Below, piece after piece: positions 44,155 through 53,252 of a DNA stretch of 64,000 bases. The notes under the pieces are model-generated. The model did no database searches, was not told the DNA's origin, and worked only from the letters and a program-made list of their open reading frames with translations. The DNA is from an uncultured Bacteriovoracaceae bacterium (GTDB taxonomy: Bacteria; Bdellovibrionota; Bacteriovoracia; Bacteriovoracales; Bacteriovoracaceae), in assembly GCA_937923325.1 (NCBI GenBank), contig CAKZUQ010000013.1:127818-191817 (forward strand). Direction: 5' to 3'. The stretch's first letter is position 1, and each line of letters begins with the position of its first letter. The position numbers and the translations under genes are program-made.

Positions 44155-44871
44155 ATGATTGAAAACTTTAAAATAATTAAGGAAATTGATAGTTTAGATA
44201 GGAATATCAAGACTTTTATAGATCTTATTGAAAATCAGAATAAAAGAATTTTAAGTATAAATAATAAAATTAATGATAAAAATGAAAAGATCGATAAACT
44301 AAATAAAGAACTAAAGTCTATAAGTTCAGAACTAACGAGTTCCGAAAATGAACTTTCATCCACTCAACAAAAATTAGAAATAAAAGTATCTCAAAAAGGA
44401 CAAGTTTTCACAGATTCTCAAATCCAAGCATTAGATAAAGAAATAAAACTCTATGAAGAGAAAATAGATTCTTTAGAAGAAACAGTTTTTAGCTTTATGG
44501 AAAAAAAAGAATCTATAGAAGAAAATATTAAAGACTCACATACTTTTATAAAAGGAGCTTCTAACTCACTAATAGAGATTCAAAAAGAAGTAGATATAGA
44601 AATTGAACAACTAACAAAGAAAAAAACAAATACGCAATTACGAGTAGACACTTTATTAAAACAATTACCTGAAGGCTATCAATCAAAAATAAAGGGTATG
44701 CTAGATAAAGACTTTCGATCAACAATAGTTGCAACAATTGTTGATCGAAGTTGTAATTACTGCAGGGCCTCTTTGCCTACTCAATTTATTTCTGATGTTG
44801 AAGACAAACACATATTAAAAACATGCAGTGCATGTAAACGCGTGTTTATTCCTTCAAGCTCTTCTTATTAA
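44155..44871 (+). CDS. Coiled-coil protein with C4-type zinc ribbon
   Basis: A 238-aa protein. Residues 1-175 are a long coiled coil (many Lys/Glu/Asn/Ile heptads). The C-terminal 45 residues hold a C4 zinc ribbon, CNYCRAS...CSACKRVF (CxxC - 30 residues - CxxC). This is the architecture of the zf-RING_7/PF02591 family (CT398-like), proposed to act as a scaffold for RNA polymerase sigma-54 or flagellar/secretion components. An AAAGGA precedes the ATG. The 3' end overlaps the convergent RND gene by 26 nt. Confidence 0.85.
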   Translation: MIENFKIIKEIDSLDRNIKTFIDLIENQNKRILSINNKINDKNEKIDKLNKELKSISSELTSSENELSSTQQKLEIKVSQKGQVFTDSQIQALDKEIKLYEEKIDSLEETVFSFMEKKESIEENIKDSHTFIKGASNSLIEIQKEVDIEIEQLTKKKTNTQLRVDTLLKQLPEGYQSKIKGMLDKDFRSTIVATIVDRSCNYCRASLPTQFISDVEDKHILKTCSACKRVFIPSSSSY

Positions 44872-47800
44872 TAAAGTCTACGTAGACTTTATAGCAGCAT
44901 GGAACAAAAACTAGAGTTATCAATGATGAAAATAATAATCCATAAGCAAAACTTGTGGCCATAGGCTTTAAAAATGGATCTCCACCTGGCATATGAGCAA
45001 CTGGCAAAAGTCCAACAACAGTAGTCACAGTTGTTAGAACAACAGGTCTAAATCTTGATGACGTAGCCTTTACAATTGAGCTAAAACTTGAATCTTGCAT
45101 TACGGCCCTATTAATAAAAGTAACTAAAACGATTGAATCGTTAATAACAACCCCGACAAGTCCCAAAATACCCATCAATGCCATAAAACCAATAGATAGA
45201 TCTAAAATCCAAAATGAAGCTACAACTCCAATAAGACTAAAAGGAATAGCTGTCATAACAATAAAAGGCTGACCGATACTTGAAAATTGCATTACAAGAA
45301 TAATAAAAATAATAAAAACACAGGCAACTAAAGCTATTCCAAAACTTCTAAAAGACTCTAGAGTTTCTTTGTTTTCTCCTTCAAGTCTATATGTTATATC
45401 AGGGTACTTTTTCATAAGTTCAGGTAATATTATATCAATTTTTTCATTAACTTCTAAAGAAGTGGATTTAGTTAAGTCTACATCACCAGTAAGTGAAAAA
45501 GCCTTTTGCCTATCTTTTCGCCGAATTACATAGACACCAGGAACTTCCTTAAAACTTGCTACCGCGCTTAGCCTTATTCTCATCCCCATTTGATTTGTTA
45601 TTCTAAGATTAGTTAAAATATCAGCACTTTCTCTAGATTTGTCATCTAAAGTTACAAGAACATCAACATCTTCATCATTCTTCTTTATAGTAGTTGCAAC
45701 AATCCCCTCATAACCATTTCTTATTTCCATAGCTATATTTGAATTACTTACACCTAGTCTTCTTGCTTCTTTTGCATTAATTTGAACTAAGACTTGCTTT
45801 TTACCTTCTTCATAATCTAATTCTAAAGAGGTAACTCCATCAATTTCTAATATTTTTTCTTTTGCAGTCTTAGATAACTCTTTAAGATCATTAGTGTTAT
45901 TTCCTAAAAATAGTACGTTTACTGCAGATCCTTTTGGTGGTCCTCCCGTAAATTTATTTAAACTGAACTCATAGTCTTTAATTTTTTCTTTTAACTCAGT
46001 ACTTATGCCTGAAAGAATTTCATCTGTCGTTCGGTCTCTTTGATCATTCATAACAAGTTCTAAGTATACACTTCCATAATGAGAACCCGTTTTAGATCTT
46101 CCACCTTGAAAGAATTGAAATCCCGCACTACTTCTGATTCCCTTCACTTCATTTTCTTTTACGTTATTAAGAATAATCTCTTCAATTTTTTTTATTTCTT
46201 GATTTGTTCTTTCTAAACTTGTTCCAACTTTTGATTTGATATTAATTGAAGTCAAATTAACATCATCAGAAGGAAACATTTCTTTTCTCATTCCTTTTAG
46301 AACAACCACACTTGCTAAGAATGCAATAACAAAGATTAAAATTGTCTTTTTTGAATGAGTCATTGTTAAAACAAGATATTTTTCATAAACGACAATCCAC
46401 TTTTTATACCAAGGTTCTTTATCTGTTTTTTTCAACTTAGGGGCAAAATCAGCTAAGTGACCTGGTAAGATTATGAAACACTCAAACCAAGACGCTGCAA
46501 GAGCAATGATTACAACTGCAGGAACAGACCAAAGAAACTTCCCCATTATTCCATCAATAAAGAAAAGTGATCCAAAGGCAACCATAGTTGTAACAACTGT
46601 CCCAGTTACTGGCGCAAGTGTATCAATCGCAGCTTTTTTTGCTGCTTTTCGAGGATCTAGCCCATCTTCTAGATATTGATAATATTGCTCGGCAACTATA
46701 ATAGAGTCATCAACAAGCATTCCTAAAACCATTATTAGTCCAAACATAGACATTAGATTTATCGTAACCCCTAAACTTCCCATTAAAGAGAATGCTACCA
46801 AGAATGCAAAAGGTGCACCTAATGCAGTAATTATTGAAACCCTTAAATTCATAAATAAATACAAACTTAAAATAACTAAAAAGATTCCTTGAACACCATT
46901 TTGAGTAAGAACTCCTAATCTTCTTTTTACGTAAAAAGAGAAATCATCATATATTTTATAATTTACATTTTCTTTTTTTGTGAACTCTGCAATTGTTGCT
47001 TTAGTACTGGCAGCAGTAGCTAGTACATCAGCACTTGACTTTGCTTTAATATCCAAAAAGATGGCCTGCTCATTCTCAGCTTTTTCATACCTCTCCCACT
47101 CAGAAAAATTTAACTCTACAGATGCAACATCTTTAACTAAAATACTTTTTCCAATGTCATTAGATCTAAGAATGATATTTTCAATATCTTTTTTTGTCTC
47201 TAATTCATTAAGTGTTCTAATTAGTTTTTCTGACGATGTATTTTTTGTACTTCCTGCAGATACATTTGTCTGTCTATCTTTAATTGCACTTACAACTTCA
47301 AGTAATGATATATCATATAAATTTAAAAGCTCTGGATTGGCCTTAACATTAAAAACTTCATCTCTATATCCGCTCAAATCAACAGATGAAATATTCTTAT
47401 CAAGTTCTAATTTTCTTTGTAATCTTTTTGCTTTAATTCTTAGTTCTGACTCTGAAACACCCCAAAGAGCAATATTCATGATCCCTCTATTTTTAGTATT
47501 TCTTTTACTTACAATAGGGTCTTCAACTTCATCAGGTAGATCGGATATAGAATCTAAAGATGTTTGAGTATCTGCCAAGACATCATCTACGTTATACTCA
47601 GGGTCAACTTTAAGAGAAACAATCAGGCCATTTTCACCACTTATTGTATTTAGCTCATCAATCCCATCAACAGCTTTTAATGCCTTTTCAACATCAATTG
47701 CTAATAGTTTTTCAACATCCTCAGTAGCAGCTCCAGGATATGGATATTGTACAATTACAAAGTTAAACTCAACATTTGGAAATGTCTCTTTATTAAGAGT

Positions 47801-47893
47801 AAGTACCGAATATCCTCCCATAATAATAATTAAGACAGTTAAAAGATTTACAATAACTGAGTTATCTACAAAATAGTTAATCATTTTTTTCAT
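44846..47893 (-). CDS. RND-family efflux transporter permease
   Basis: A 1015-aa inner-membrane pump of the AcrB/HAE1-like RND superfamily. It starts with the first helix (FVDNSVIVNLLTVLIIIMGG) followed by ETFPNVEFNFVIVQYPYPGA. The helix-4 proton-relay pair is in MVLGMLVDDSIIVAEQYY. Helix 10-12 sequences include GVVINDSIVLVTF and FRPVVLTTVTTVVGLLP. It follows a TolC-like gene by 3 nt. No periplasmic adaptor gene is adjacent, so the complex would need one from elsewhere. Substrate unknown. Confidence 0.92.
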   Translation of the reverse strand: MKKMINYFVDNSVIVNLLTVLIIIMGGYSVLTLNKETFPNVEFNFVIVQYPYPGAATEDVEKLLAIDVEKALKAVDGIDELNTISGENGLIVSLKVDPEYNVDDVLADTQTSLDSISDLPDEVEDPIVSKRNTKNRGIMNIALWGVSESELRIKAKRLQRKLELDKNISSVDLSGYRDEVFNVKANPELLNLYDISLLEVVSAIKDRQTNVSAGSTKNTSSEKLIRTLNELETKKDIENIILRSNDIGKSILVKDVASVELNFSEWERYEKAENEQAIFLDIKAKSSADVLATAASTKATIAEFTKKENVNYKIYDDFSFYVKRRLGVLTQNGVQGIFLVILSLYLFMNLRVSIITALGAPFAFLVAFSLMGSLGVTINLMSMFGLIMVLGMLVDDSIIVAEQYYQYLEDGLDPRKAAKKAAIDTLAPVTGTVVTTMVAFGSLFFIDGIMGKFLWSVPAVVIIALAASWFECFIILPGHLADFAPKLKKTDKEPWYKKWIVVYEKYLVLTMTHSKKTILIFVIAFLASVVVLKGMRKEMFPSDDVNLTSINIKSKVGTSLERTNQEIKKIEEIILNNVKENEVKGIRSSAGFQFFQGGRSKTGSHYGSVYLELVMNDQRDRTTDEILSGISTELKEKIKDYEFSLNKFTGGPPKGSAVNVLFLGNNTNDLKELSKTAKEKILEIDGVTSLELDYEEGKKQVLVQINAKEARRLGVSNSNIAMEIRNGYEGIVATTIKKNDEDVDVLVTLDDKSRESADILTNLRITNQMGMRIRLSAVASFKEVPGVYVIRRKDRQKAFSLTGDVDLTKSTSLEVNEKIDIILPELMKKYPDITYRLEGENKETLESFRSFGIALVACVFIIFIILVMQFSSIGQPFIVMTAIPFSLIGVVASFWILDLSIGFMALMGILGLVGVVINDSIVLVTFINRAVMQDSSFSSIVKATSSRFRPVVLTTVTTVVGLLPVAHMPGGDPFLKPMATSFAYGLLFSSLITLVFVPCCYKVYVDFINKKSLKE

Positions 47894-47896
47894 ATA

Positions 47897-49303
47897 TTAA
47901 TCCCTGTATGAGTCTAGATAAGCTTCAATATTACCTTCTAAGAATGCTAAGTTTGCTATTAAAAGCTCTAGTCCAGCAAGATTAGACTTTTCTTGTAGTA
48001 TTGCACTAATATAGTTCTCTTCTCTTCTTAATACTTCATCAAAGTTACTTTGCCCTCTCGAGTATAATTTATTTGTTTCTTCTAAAGCCTTTTTTAGTAA
48101 GAATGATCTTTTTTTGGAGTTATCCAAAGCATTTTGTGTGAAGTAAATTTGTTTCTTTATCGCATTTATACTTGTTTGGATTTCCCCTTTTTTATTCTCA
48201 AGTTGCATTTCTCTTAACTTTTTATCTAGAGTTAATCGATTCTTAAGAGCAGAGTTTTTTTCAAGGCCTAAAGGGATTGTCATAATTAATGATGCTGACC
48301 TGTTATGATCACCTTCGAAGTTGTCAGAATAAGCTTTTGATCGGCTATTACGAACTCCATTTGTTTCATACTCTAAATTTAAAGCAAGTCCAATTTTTGA
48401 AGTATTTTTTATTTGTTCTAATGACCTCCTAGAGACTTCAAGTCGTTTCTCTAAAAGATCTAGTGTTGGATTTTTCCTTCTGGCTGCTTCAAAAGTAATG
48501 GGAACTTTATCCCACTTTACATACTGCAAAAGAGAATCATCAATTTTAACTCCTAAAATAAATTCTAAAATAGATAAGTTTTCTTCGAGGTTCTTCTTTG
48601 AGTTCTCAATACTTTCACTTTGAGTGTGATAAGCACTTTGCGCTAGATAAAGATCAACTTTTCTACTAGAACCTGATTTAACTCTTTTAGATAGTAATTT
48701 TATCCTTTTTAAATCTTTTTTTACACTTTTTCGAGTTAATCTAATTTGATATAAACTTAACTTCGCTTGAATAAATCTAGTAAAAACATCTAAGAATTCT
48801 TGCTCTTGCTCTAGGTTTTGTGAAGAAAGCTGTTCATCAAAATTAGATTTTACAAGATTAGATTGAATTGCAATGTCTTTTTTAAAAAAGTCATAGCTAT
48901 ATGAGACTTTAGTGCGAACATCATATTGTAAATCTCCATTGAAGTTTGCCCTTAGTGCCGGTTGCCAGTTAGATAAGTCGTAATCTATATGTGAGTGTTC
49001 AACTGCAAATGTTCCAAAATATTTGGTTGCCTTTGACAACTTTGCCGAATATGTAGAAACAATTGTTTCTCTTGGACTAAATGCATTTAAATTTTTTAAA
49101 GCATCGTCTTGATAGGCAGCTGATAGATCCAAAGAGAAGTCATTAAATTTTTTATCGTAATTAAAAGTTTCAACAACTGTTGATTTTGAAAGGTCTCTTA
49201 TTTCTTTAGTTTTTGATTTCTTATAGGCCGTCCATATTTGCTGGAAAGCTCCAAAAGAATTAACAGAAATCAAACTGATCATGCATAGCAATATAAACTT
49301 CAC
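47897..49303 (-). CDS. TolC-like outer membrane efflux protein
   Basis: A 468-aa protein with signal peptide (VKFILLCMISLISVNSFG, where the first V is read as Met). The body has long amphipathic helices typical of the OEP family (FTRFIQAKLSLYQIRLTRKS, VDLYLAQSAYHTQSESIENS, and the LYSRGQSNFDEVLRREENYI end). The start is GTG at 49301-49303 because AAGGAG lies 5 nt upstream; the frame is open farther but lacks such a site. It is co-transcribed with the RND pump and forms the outer-membrane exit duct. Divergent from rnpB. Confidence 0.87.
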   Translation of the reverse strand: MKFILLCMISLISVNSFGAFQQIWTAYKKSKTKEIRDLSKSTVVETFNYDKKFNDFSLDLSAAYQDDALKNLNAFSPRETIVSTYSAKLSKATKYFGTFAVEHSHIDYDLSNWQPALRANFNGDLQYDVRTKVSYSYDFFKKDIAIQSNLVKSNFDEQLSSQNLEQEQEFLDVFTRFIQAKLSLYQIRLTRKSVKKDLKRIKLLSKRVKSGSSRKVDLYLAQSAYHTQSESIENSKKNLEENLSILEFILGVKIDDSLLQYVKWDKVPITFEAARRKNPTLDLLEKRLEVSRRSLEQIKNTSKIGLALNLEYETNGVRNSRSKAYSDNFEGDHNRSASLIMTIPLGLEKNSALKNRLTLDKKLREMQLENKKGEIQTSINAIKKQIYFTQNALDNSKKRSFLLKKALEETNKLYSRGQSNFDEVLRREENYISAILQEKSNLAGLELLIANLAFLEGNIEAYLDSYRD

Positions 49304-49380
49304 GTACACTCCTTGAATTTTACAGGAGTATAATAAATATAGACTCTTATGAATAGTTTTGAATTTTAGACAAGTGATTA

Positions 49381-49409
49381 TTGTCATAGAAACTTATAAA
49401 TATTATATA
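49381..49409 (+). promoter_or_regulatory. rnpB promoter
   Basis: TTGTCA (49381-49386) and TATATA (49404-49409) with an ideal 17-bp spacer. The predicted transcript start, 7 nt later at about 49416, is exactly where the RNase P RNA 5' strand begins. Confidence 0.65.
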
Positions 49410-49415
49410 GGTACT

Positions 49416-49711
49416 GCCAAGAAGAATAGATTATCGCGAGCTTTTATTAGCTCGAGGAAAGTCCGGACACCATAGAGTAGCGTAGCGGGTAATGCCCGTC
49501 CACCGTGAGGTGAGGACAAGTGCAACAGAAAGTATGTACAGGTAATGCTGTAGTGAAACCAGGTAAACTCTACGCGGTGCAAATCCAAATAGGCCAGTGC
49601 TTTAGCATTTCTCGTGTGAACTGGCGGGTAGGATGCTTGAACCCTAGAGTAATCTAGGGTCTAGATGAATGATAATCCTTTGACAGAATCCGGCTTAAAA
49701 TTCTTCTTGGC
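49416..49711 (+). ncRNA. rnpB: RNase P RNA (bacterial type A)
   Basis: The catalytic RNA of RNase P, which matures tRNA 5' ends. The ends pair perfectly: GCCAAGAAGAAT (49416-49427) with ATTCTTCTTGGC (49700-49711), forming P1. The conserved core is visible as GAGGAAAGTCCGGACACCAT near the 5' side and ACAGAATCCGGCTTA near the 3' side (P4 strands). GGTGAGGACAAGTGCAACAG and GTGAAACCAGGTAAACTC fit the J and P regions between. Length ~296 nt, slightly compact. P1 is followed by TTTTT, so P1 may also serve as part of the terminator. Confidence 0.95.
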
Positions 49712-49800
49712 TTTTTCAAAAATGAAAACCTTTTAATCTAATGACTTCATTTATACTCATTGTAATTCTAGTAGATTATAAAAGTCACATCTTTCGTGAT

Positions 49801-49830
49801 CCTCAATGAAAAAGACCTTTTTTAATGAGG
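49801..49830 (+). promoter_or_regulatory. Hairpin that would hide the ribosome site of the small peptide gene
   Basis: CCTCA at 49801-49805 pairs with TGAGG at 49826-49830, the likely ribosome binding site. The stem continues inward through A-rich/T-rich arms (49807-49813 with 49818-49824), giving 12 pairs with one A-A mismatch and one G-U. Such masking is common in messages for small toxic peptides. Confidence 0.4.
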
Positions 49831-49839
49831 TTAAACACT

Positions 49840-49905
49840 ATGGAAGATGTAATTAGGGTGCTGACTCTAGTTAGTTTGATTCTACAGCTGTTAGCTGTTG
49901 TTTGA
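49840..49905 (+). CDS. Possible 21-aa hydrophobic peptide (type I toxin-like)
   Basis: ATG 49840 to TGA 49905 encodes MEDVIRVLTLVSLILQLLAV plus a final Val: a short charged head and then one membrane-spanning segment. GAGG lies 9 nt upstream of the ATG and is covered by a predicted hairpin. A perfect 11-bp hairpin follows at 49926-49953. These are features of type I toxin messages, but no antisense RNA promoter was identified, and so short a frame could be chance. It lies in the 312-bp stretch between rnpB and the headless gene, which otherwise shows nothing. Confidence 0.35.
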   Translation: MEDVIRVLTLVSLILQLLAVV

Positions 49906-49925
49906 GATATAACTAAGTAAGCTTT

Positions 49926-49953
49926 ATGAGTATGTGCACCAACACATACTCAT
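49926..49953 (+). other. Perfect 11-bp hairpin downstream of the small peptide frame
   Basis: ATGAGTATGTG (49926-49936) and CACATACTCAT (49943-49953) are perfect complements around a CACCAA loop. No T-run follows, so it is not a clear terminator. It may stabilise or end a short transcript. Confidence 0.55.
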
Positions 49954-50023
49954 CTATTATAGCAGATCTAAATATTCTCTCAAAAAATTTAAATAGCTTC
50001 TAATTCATTGAAATTACGACTGA

Positions 50024-50737
50024 CTATGTAAGCTTTTCAATATTAGTGAAAGCTATCTGAATCTTAGTTCAAATGAGAGCAAAGTTCAAAATGCTGCTCA
50101 AATAGAACAACTTCTAATAAACTCTTTCGTATCTAACTCATCTTCTGCTTTAAACGGAAATGTTGACTCTGGATTTGATACTCAAATCAATAGCTCTAGT
50201 GGATCAAAATCTTTAGATGGTTTCTCTTCACTTACTTTAGGTCCATCGCTTATTGTAGCGAACACTATTGATTCTATCTCATACACAATAGAACATGTTG
50301 ATGATGATGGTGAACTTGGTGGAACACGAAGAAATTTATATGTTGAAAATCCTGTTGCTCAAGATTCTGCAATTGGTGATTTACATGGGATAGACTTTCG
50401 TTACGGCTCACTAACAACAAGAAACTCTATGCTTTTAAGCTTCAACTCTCCTATTGCTCACTTTGGAATAGATCTTTTAGACTTTGAATCAGACTCAAAC
50501 TTTACACTTGGTCAAGTAAGGGCCTACGATTGTTCTACTACTCCAGTAAAGATTTATGAAAACGATATAAATTTCAATTCTGAAAATGGTGACTCGGAAA
50601 TACACTTTTTAGGAATTATTGCCAACCATGCTTCTATATGTAAAATAATTATTGCTGTTGGAGACGATAGCTCTGGAGAAGGTAAAAGTGAAAGGTTTGC
50701 TATCGACAATCTAAGATTTGGAACTGCAACAAATTAA
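50024..50737 (+). pseudogene. Headless gene for a secreted-type protein (5' end missing)
   Basis: The frame is open from 50024, right after a TGA, to TAA at 50737 (237 codons). The protein-like character (ESYLNLSSNESKVQNAAQIE ... DGFSSLTLGPSLIVANTIDS ... RNLYVENPVAQDSAIGDLHG) extends far upstream of the first ATG at 50429. No start codon with a ribosome site and no signal peptide is found, so the gene has lost its 5' end. The C-terminal part (SPIAHFGIDLLDFESD ... FLGIIANH ... FAIDNLRFG) is a beta-sandwich pattern seen in secreted PEP-CTERM-like and lectin-like domains. Its stop overlaps mutY. Confidence 0.6.
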
Positions 50738-51768
50738 ATTTTCAAAGCTTTAAGAGAAGCTATTGTTAAATTAAGTTTAGGGTTATTTAAATTAATAAAG
50801 TTATATTTTTTAATTTCTGTCCCAACAATTTTCTTAAATTCTTCTTTTGAGCATATCAATACATGATTTGTTATTTTATATTGGGTTATACTTGTTTTTA
50901 TTGCAGGTAAAAGCTCTGACTCAATTATTTTTTTTAAAAATGGGTATTGTTTTAATTTTTCATCTTCGGAATAAATTGTATATGTAGGTATTTCGTTTTG
51001 ACCAGACAACCACTCGTCTTTACTTTTTCTATAAACTAAAATTGAATCATTTTCTACAACGACAAACCTTAAGAGTGTTAATTCATAAAACTTCTTTTTT
51101 TCTTTTTTATCTTGAACAGGAATAGATAATGATTCACCTTTTTTATAAGAGGTACATTCATTACTCATTGGACAAATTAAGCAATCTGCCTTTCGAGATT
51201 GGCAATAAACTCTTCCAAGATCCATAAGGGCTTCATTATAAGCTCTTGCTCCATATTTATCTAAGTCGGTAGCGATGAGATTTTGTTTAAAGTCTTCATT
51301 TATTTTTTTTATTAGTTTTGGGCCTTTTTTTACTAAGATATAGTTTAAACGAGATAAAACTCGTTCTAAGTTTGCATCGACACAAAGAGCTTTTTTATTT
51401 CCTCCAATGGCCATTATTGCATTTGCTGTATACTCTCCAATTCCAGGAGCTTTGATTAGTTCCTCATATTTTAGTGGTATAGTTGAATTAAAGTTTTCTT
51501 GAAAAAATTTACAGGATTTGTGTAAATTACGAGCTCTTCTATAATAGCCCAAACCTTTCCAATTGATTGTTAAATCTTCTTCAGTTGAATTTGCCAAGGA
51601 ATCAATGTCTGGATATATCGTTAAAAACTTTTCAAAGTGATTTAAAACTGTTGAAACAGTTGTTTGCTGAAGCATTATTTCAGAAACAAGTGTTCTATAT
51701 AGAGTTCTATTTTTTCTCCATGATAAATGAGAAAATTCTTTTTTACTCCATTCAATGAGTTCTTTCAT
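50734..51768 (-). CDS. mutY: A/G-specific adenine glycosylase MutY
   Basis: A 344-aa base-excision repair enzyme that removes A opposite 8-oxoG. The catalytic Glu is in VSEIMLQQTTVSTVL, and the HhH motif plus catalytic Asp are in APGIGEYTANAIMAIGG and CVDANLERVLSRL. The 4Fe-4S cluster is C-x6-C-x2-C-x5-C (CQSRKADCLICPMSNEC). The C-terminal part (about 230-344) is the NUDIX-like domain that reads 8-oxoG, here divergent. It follows the secreted-protein gene at 51775 by 6 nt in the same operon. Confidence 0.94.
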   Translation of the reverse strand: MKELIEWSKKEFSHLSWRKNRTLYRTLVSEIMLQQTTVSTVLNHFEKFLTIYPDIDSLANSTEEDLTINWKGLGYYRRARNLHKSCKFFQENFNSTIPLKYEELIKAPGIGEYTANAIMAIGGNKKALCVDANLERVLSRLNYILVKKGPKLIKKINEDFKQNLIATDLDKYGARAYNEALMDLGRVYCQSRKADCLICPMSNECTSYKKGESLSIPVQDKKEKKKFYELTLLRFVVVENDSILVYRKSKDEWLSGQNEIPTYTIYSEDEKLKQYPFLKKIIESELLPAIKTSITQYKITNHVLICSKEEFKKIVGTEIKKYNFINLNNPKLNLTIASLKALKI

Positions 51769-51774
51769 AGTTTA

Positions 51775-52569
51775 TTACATACAATATTTTTTAAGGTTAG
51801 CAATAGGTTTAGTCATTTGAGATAAATCTATCTTTTCATCTATACCTTTAACCTTTATATTTGGTCTTGTCTTTAAAAATGCCATTAGCTTACCTTGTGC
51901 ATAATATTCATCTAACACAATACTCAAGCTTAAAGCTTTATTTACCCTTATCCACTTTATTAGTTTATCAATAGAAATATTTAATTTTGCACTTTGACAA
52001 CTCTGCCTAAGAGTTCCCAATTTTTTTTTGATATTTGAAATAGAATACAAATTAAAAGTATTTGCATTAACACAACTACTTTCTAATAAGTTTAAGAAGT
52101 CACTTCTTTTACATGAGCTATCGTCTTTTTTAGAATCATATAGACCCATAACTTTAGATGTATCAATCCATATTTCATGAGTTGCTTGAGACGATTGCCC
52201 TTTAGATCTTTTAGATTTCCGGTTACAAAAGACATCATAGAAATTATTCTTGTCACAGTTTATCATTTCAGTATTAAAAAATCCTTCTGCTCCGAGACCT
52301 CGAACTTTTCGTTCACTGACTTCAAGATCTTGAGACTCTTTTACTCTTATTGCTTTATTTTCATCTTTAGGATCATAAAGACCCACTTGGGGGTCAAAGC
52401 AATATTCTCCCATTTTCTGGCATTTTAACTCAAACCTATTCTCAGCAACAACAGCAGAAAGTATATCTTTAACAAAGCTAACTTTACTACTCGATGTAAA
52501 ATAAACAGTAACTTTAGCAAAGCTAGATAAAGACAAACAAATCAAAGACAATAGAGCTAATAGCTTCAT
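51775..52569 (-). CDS. Hypothetical exported protein
   Basis: A 264-aa protein with signal peptide MKLLALLSLICLSLSSFA. The mature part contains eight or more Cys (LKCQKMGEYCFDP, NCDKNNFYDVFCN, SSCKRSDF, SSCVNAN, RQSCQSAK, KKYCM), which suggests several disulfides. TTKxx-like metal motifs are absent and no family was recognised. The HTH regulator gene ends directly before its ATG, so the regulator, this protein and mutY appear to be one unit. Confidence 0.62.
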   Translation of the reverse strand: MKLLALLSLICLSLSSFAKVTVYFTSSSKVSFVKDILSAVVAENRFELKCQKMGEYCFDPQVGLYDPKDENKAIRVKESQDLEVSERKVRGLGAEGFFNTEMINCDKNNFYDVFCNRKSKRSKGQSSQATHEIWIDTSKVMGLYDSKKDDSSCKRSDFLNLLESSCVNANTFNLYSISNIKKKLGTLRQSCQSAKLNISIDKLIKWIRVNKALSLSIVLDEYYAQGKLMAFLKTRPNIKVKGIDEKIDLSQMTKPIANLKKYCM

Positions 52570-53121
52570 TTAAAAATCTGCCTTACTTTGACTAAAATAC
52601 CTAAACAATGAATTTCCAAGATCAACAACTAAATCTCTTCCTTCCATGTCTAAATCTAAAAAGTCAGTTAAAAAACCTTTTTGTCTTGGACTTAGAGTTC
52701 CAAGTTTTTCTTTTATCGTTAAATCTTTTTTATCCTCAGCTTTTATTTCTCCAAAAGGAACATTAACATTACCTATCTTAGTTGTAGTTATTGTCCTAGT
52801 GCTTTCTCGACCAGGATTATTAGTTTGAGTAGGATCTGACTCTTCTTTATAGAAGCTAACAAGTTTTTTAAATTTATCGGTTGAACCTTCTTCAATAAAA
52901 TCAATAATCTCATGTAAAGGGATATCAAGCTTTGCAACAAGAGTTGCTATTATCTGAGCATCTAATTCTTTAGTTTTTTGATTCAAAAACCTACTCATAG
53001 TGGAAATTCCAACACTTACCTTCTCAGCTAAGTCTTTTTGAGAAAGGCCTCCTCTAATTTGCATGTACTTTCTTACTACACCCAAAAACATCTCTACATA
53101 GTCTTGATTAAAATTAATCAT
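52570..53121 (-). CDS. XRE-family helix-turn-helix regulator
   Basis: A 183-aa protein. The Xre/Cro HTH lies at about residues 25-70 (LSQKDLAEKVSVGISTMSRF, then LNQKTKEL). The C-terminal 110 residues are of unknown family, with a disordered Thr/Lys linker (TRTITTTKIGNVNVP) and a helical end (LGTLSPRQKGFLTDFLDLDM). The ATG at 53121 has a perfect AAGGAGT site. The gene is divergent from the pentapeptide-repeat gene, and the region between holds a perfect 11-bp inverted repeat that it may bind. Confidence 0.84.
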   Translation of the reverse strand: MINFNQDYVEMFLGVVRKYMQIRGGLSQKDLAEKVSVGISTMSRFLNQKTKELDAQIIATLVAKLDIPLHEIIDFIEEGSTDKFKKLVSFYKEESDPTQTNNPGRESTRTITTTKIGNVNVPFGEIKAEDKKDLTIKEKLGTLSPRQKGFLTDFLDLDMEGRDLVVDLGNSLFRYFSQSKADF

Positions 53122-53161
53122 TTCTTACTCCTTGTAAGTTCCCAATATTCTTATCGGATGT

Positions 53162-53198
53162 GAAATAAAATTCCTTAATGCAATTTTATTTCTTGACG
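53162..53198 (+). promoter_or_regulatory. Operator-like inverted repeat and -35 box between the XRE and pentapeptide genes
   Basis: GAAATAAAATT (53162-53172) and AATTTTATTTC (53182-53192) are perfect complements separated by 9 nt. TTGACG (53193-53198) follows at once as a -35 box for the plus-strand gene; TATATA at 53219-53224 is a possible -10 with a long (20-bp) spacer. A second small dyad, TAGTC...GACTA, lies at 53203-53220. The XRE protein next door is the natural candidate to bind here. Confidence 0.5.
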
Positions 53199-53252
53199 CA
53201 ACTAGTCAATCGTGAGACTATATATTCAGGCAAGAGAACAAGAGGGATTACT

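Noticed and set aside
44109..44210. Longer aroB reading frame
   Set aside because: It would overlap the divergent zinc-ribbon gene, and the extra residues do not resemble AroB. Start at 44108 (or 44135) preferred.
46980..47567. 195-codon open frame on the plus strand opposite the RND pump
   Set aside because: Low-complexity Ser/Leu/Ala sequence on the opposite strand of a clear RND permease; no start signal.
53178..53252. N-terminal extension of the pentapeptide-repeat protein
   Set aside because: It would start inside the operator and before the likely -10, and the extra residues look non-coding. ATG 53253 has a ribosome site.
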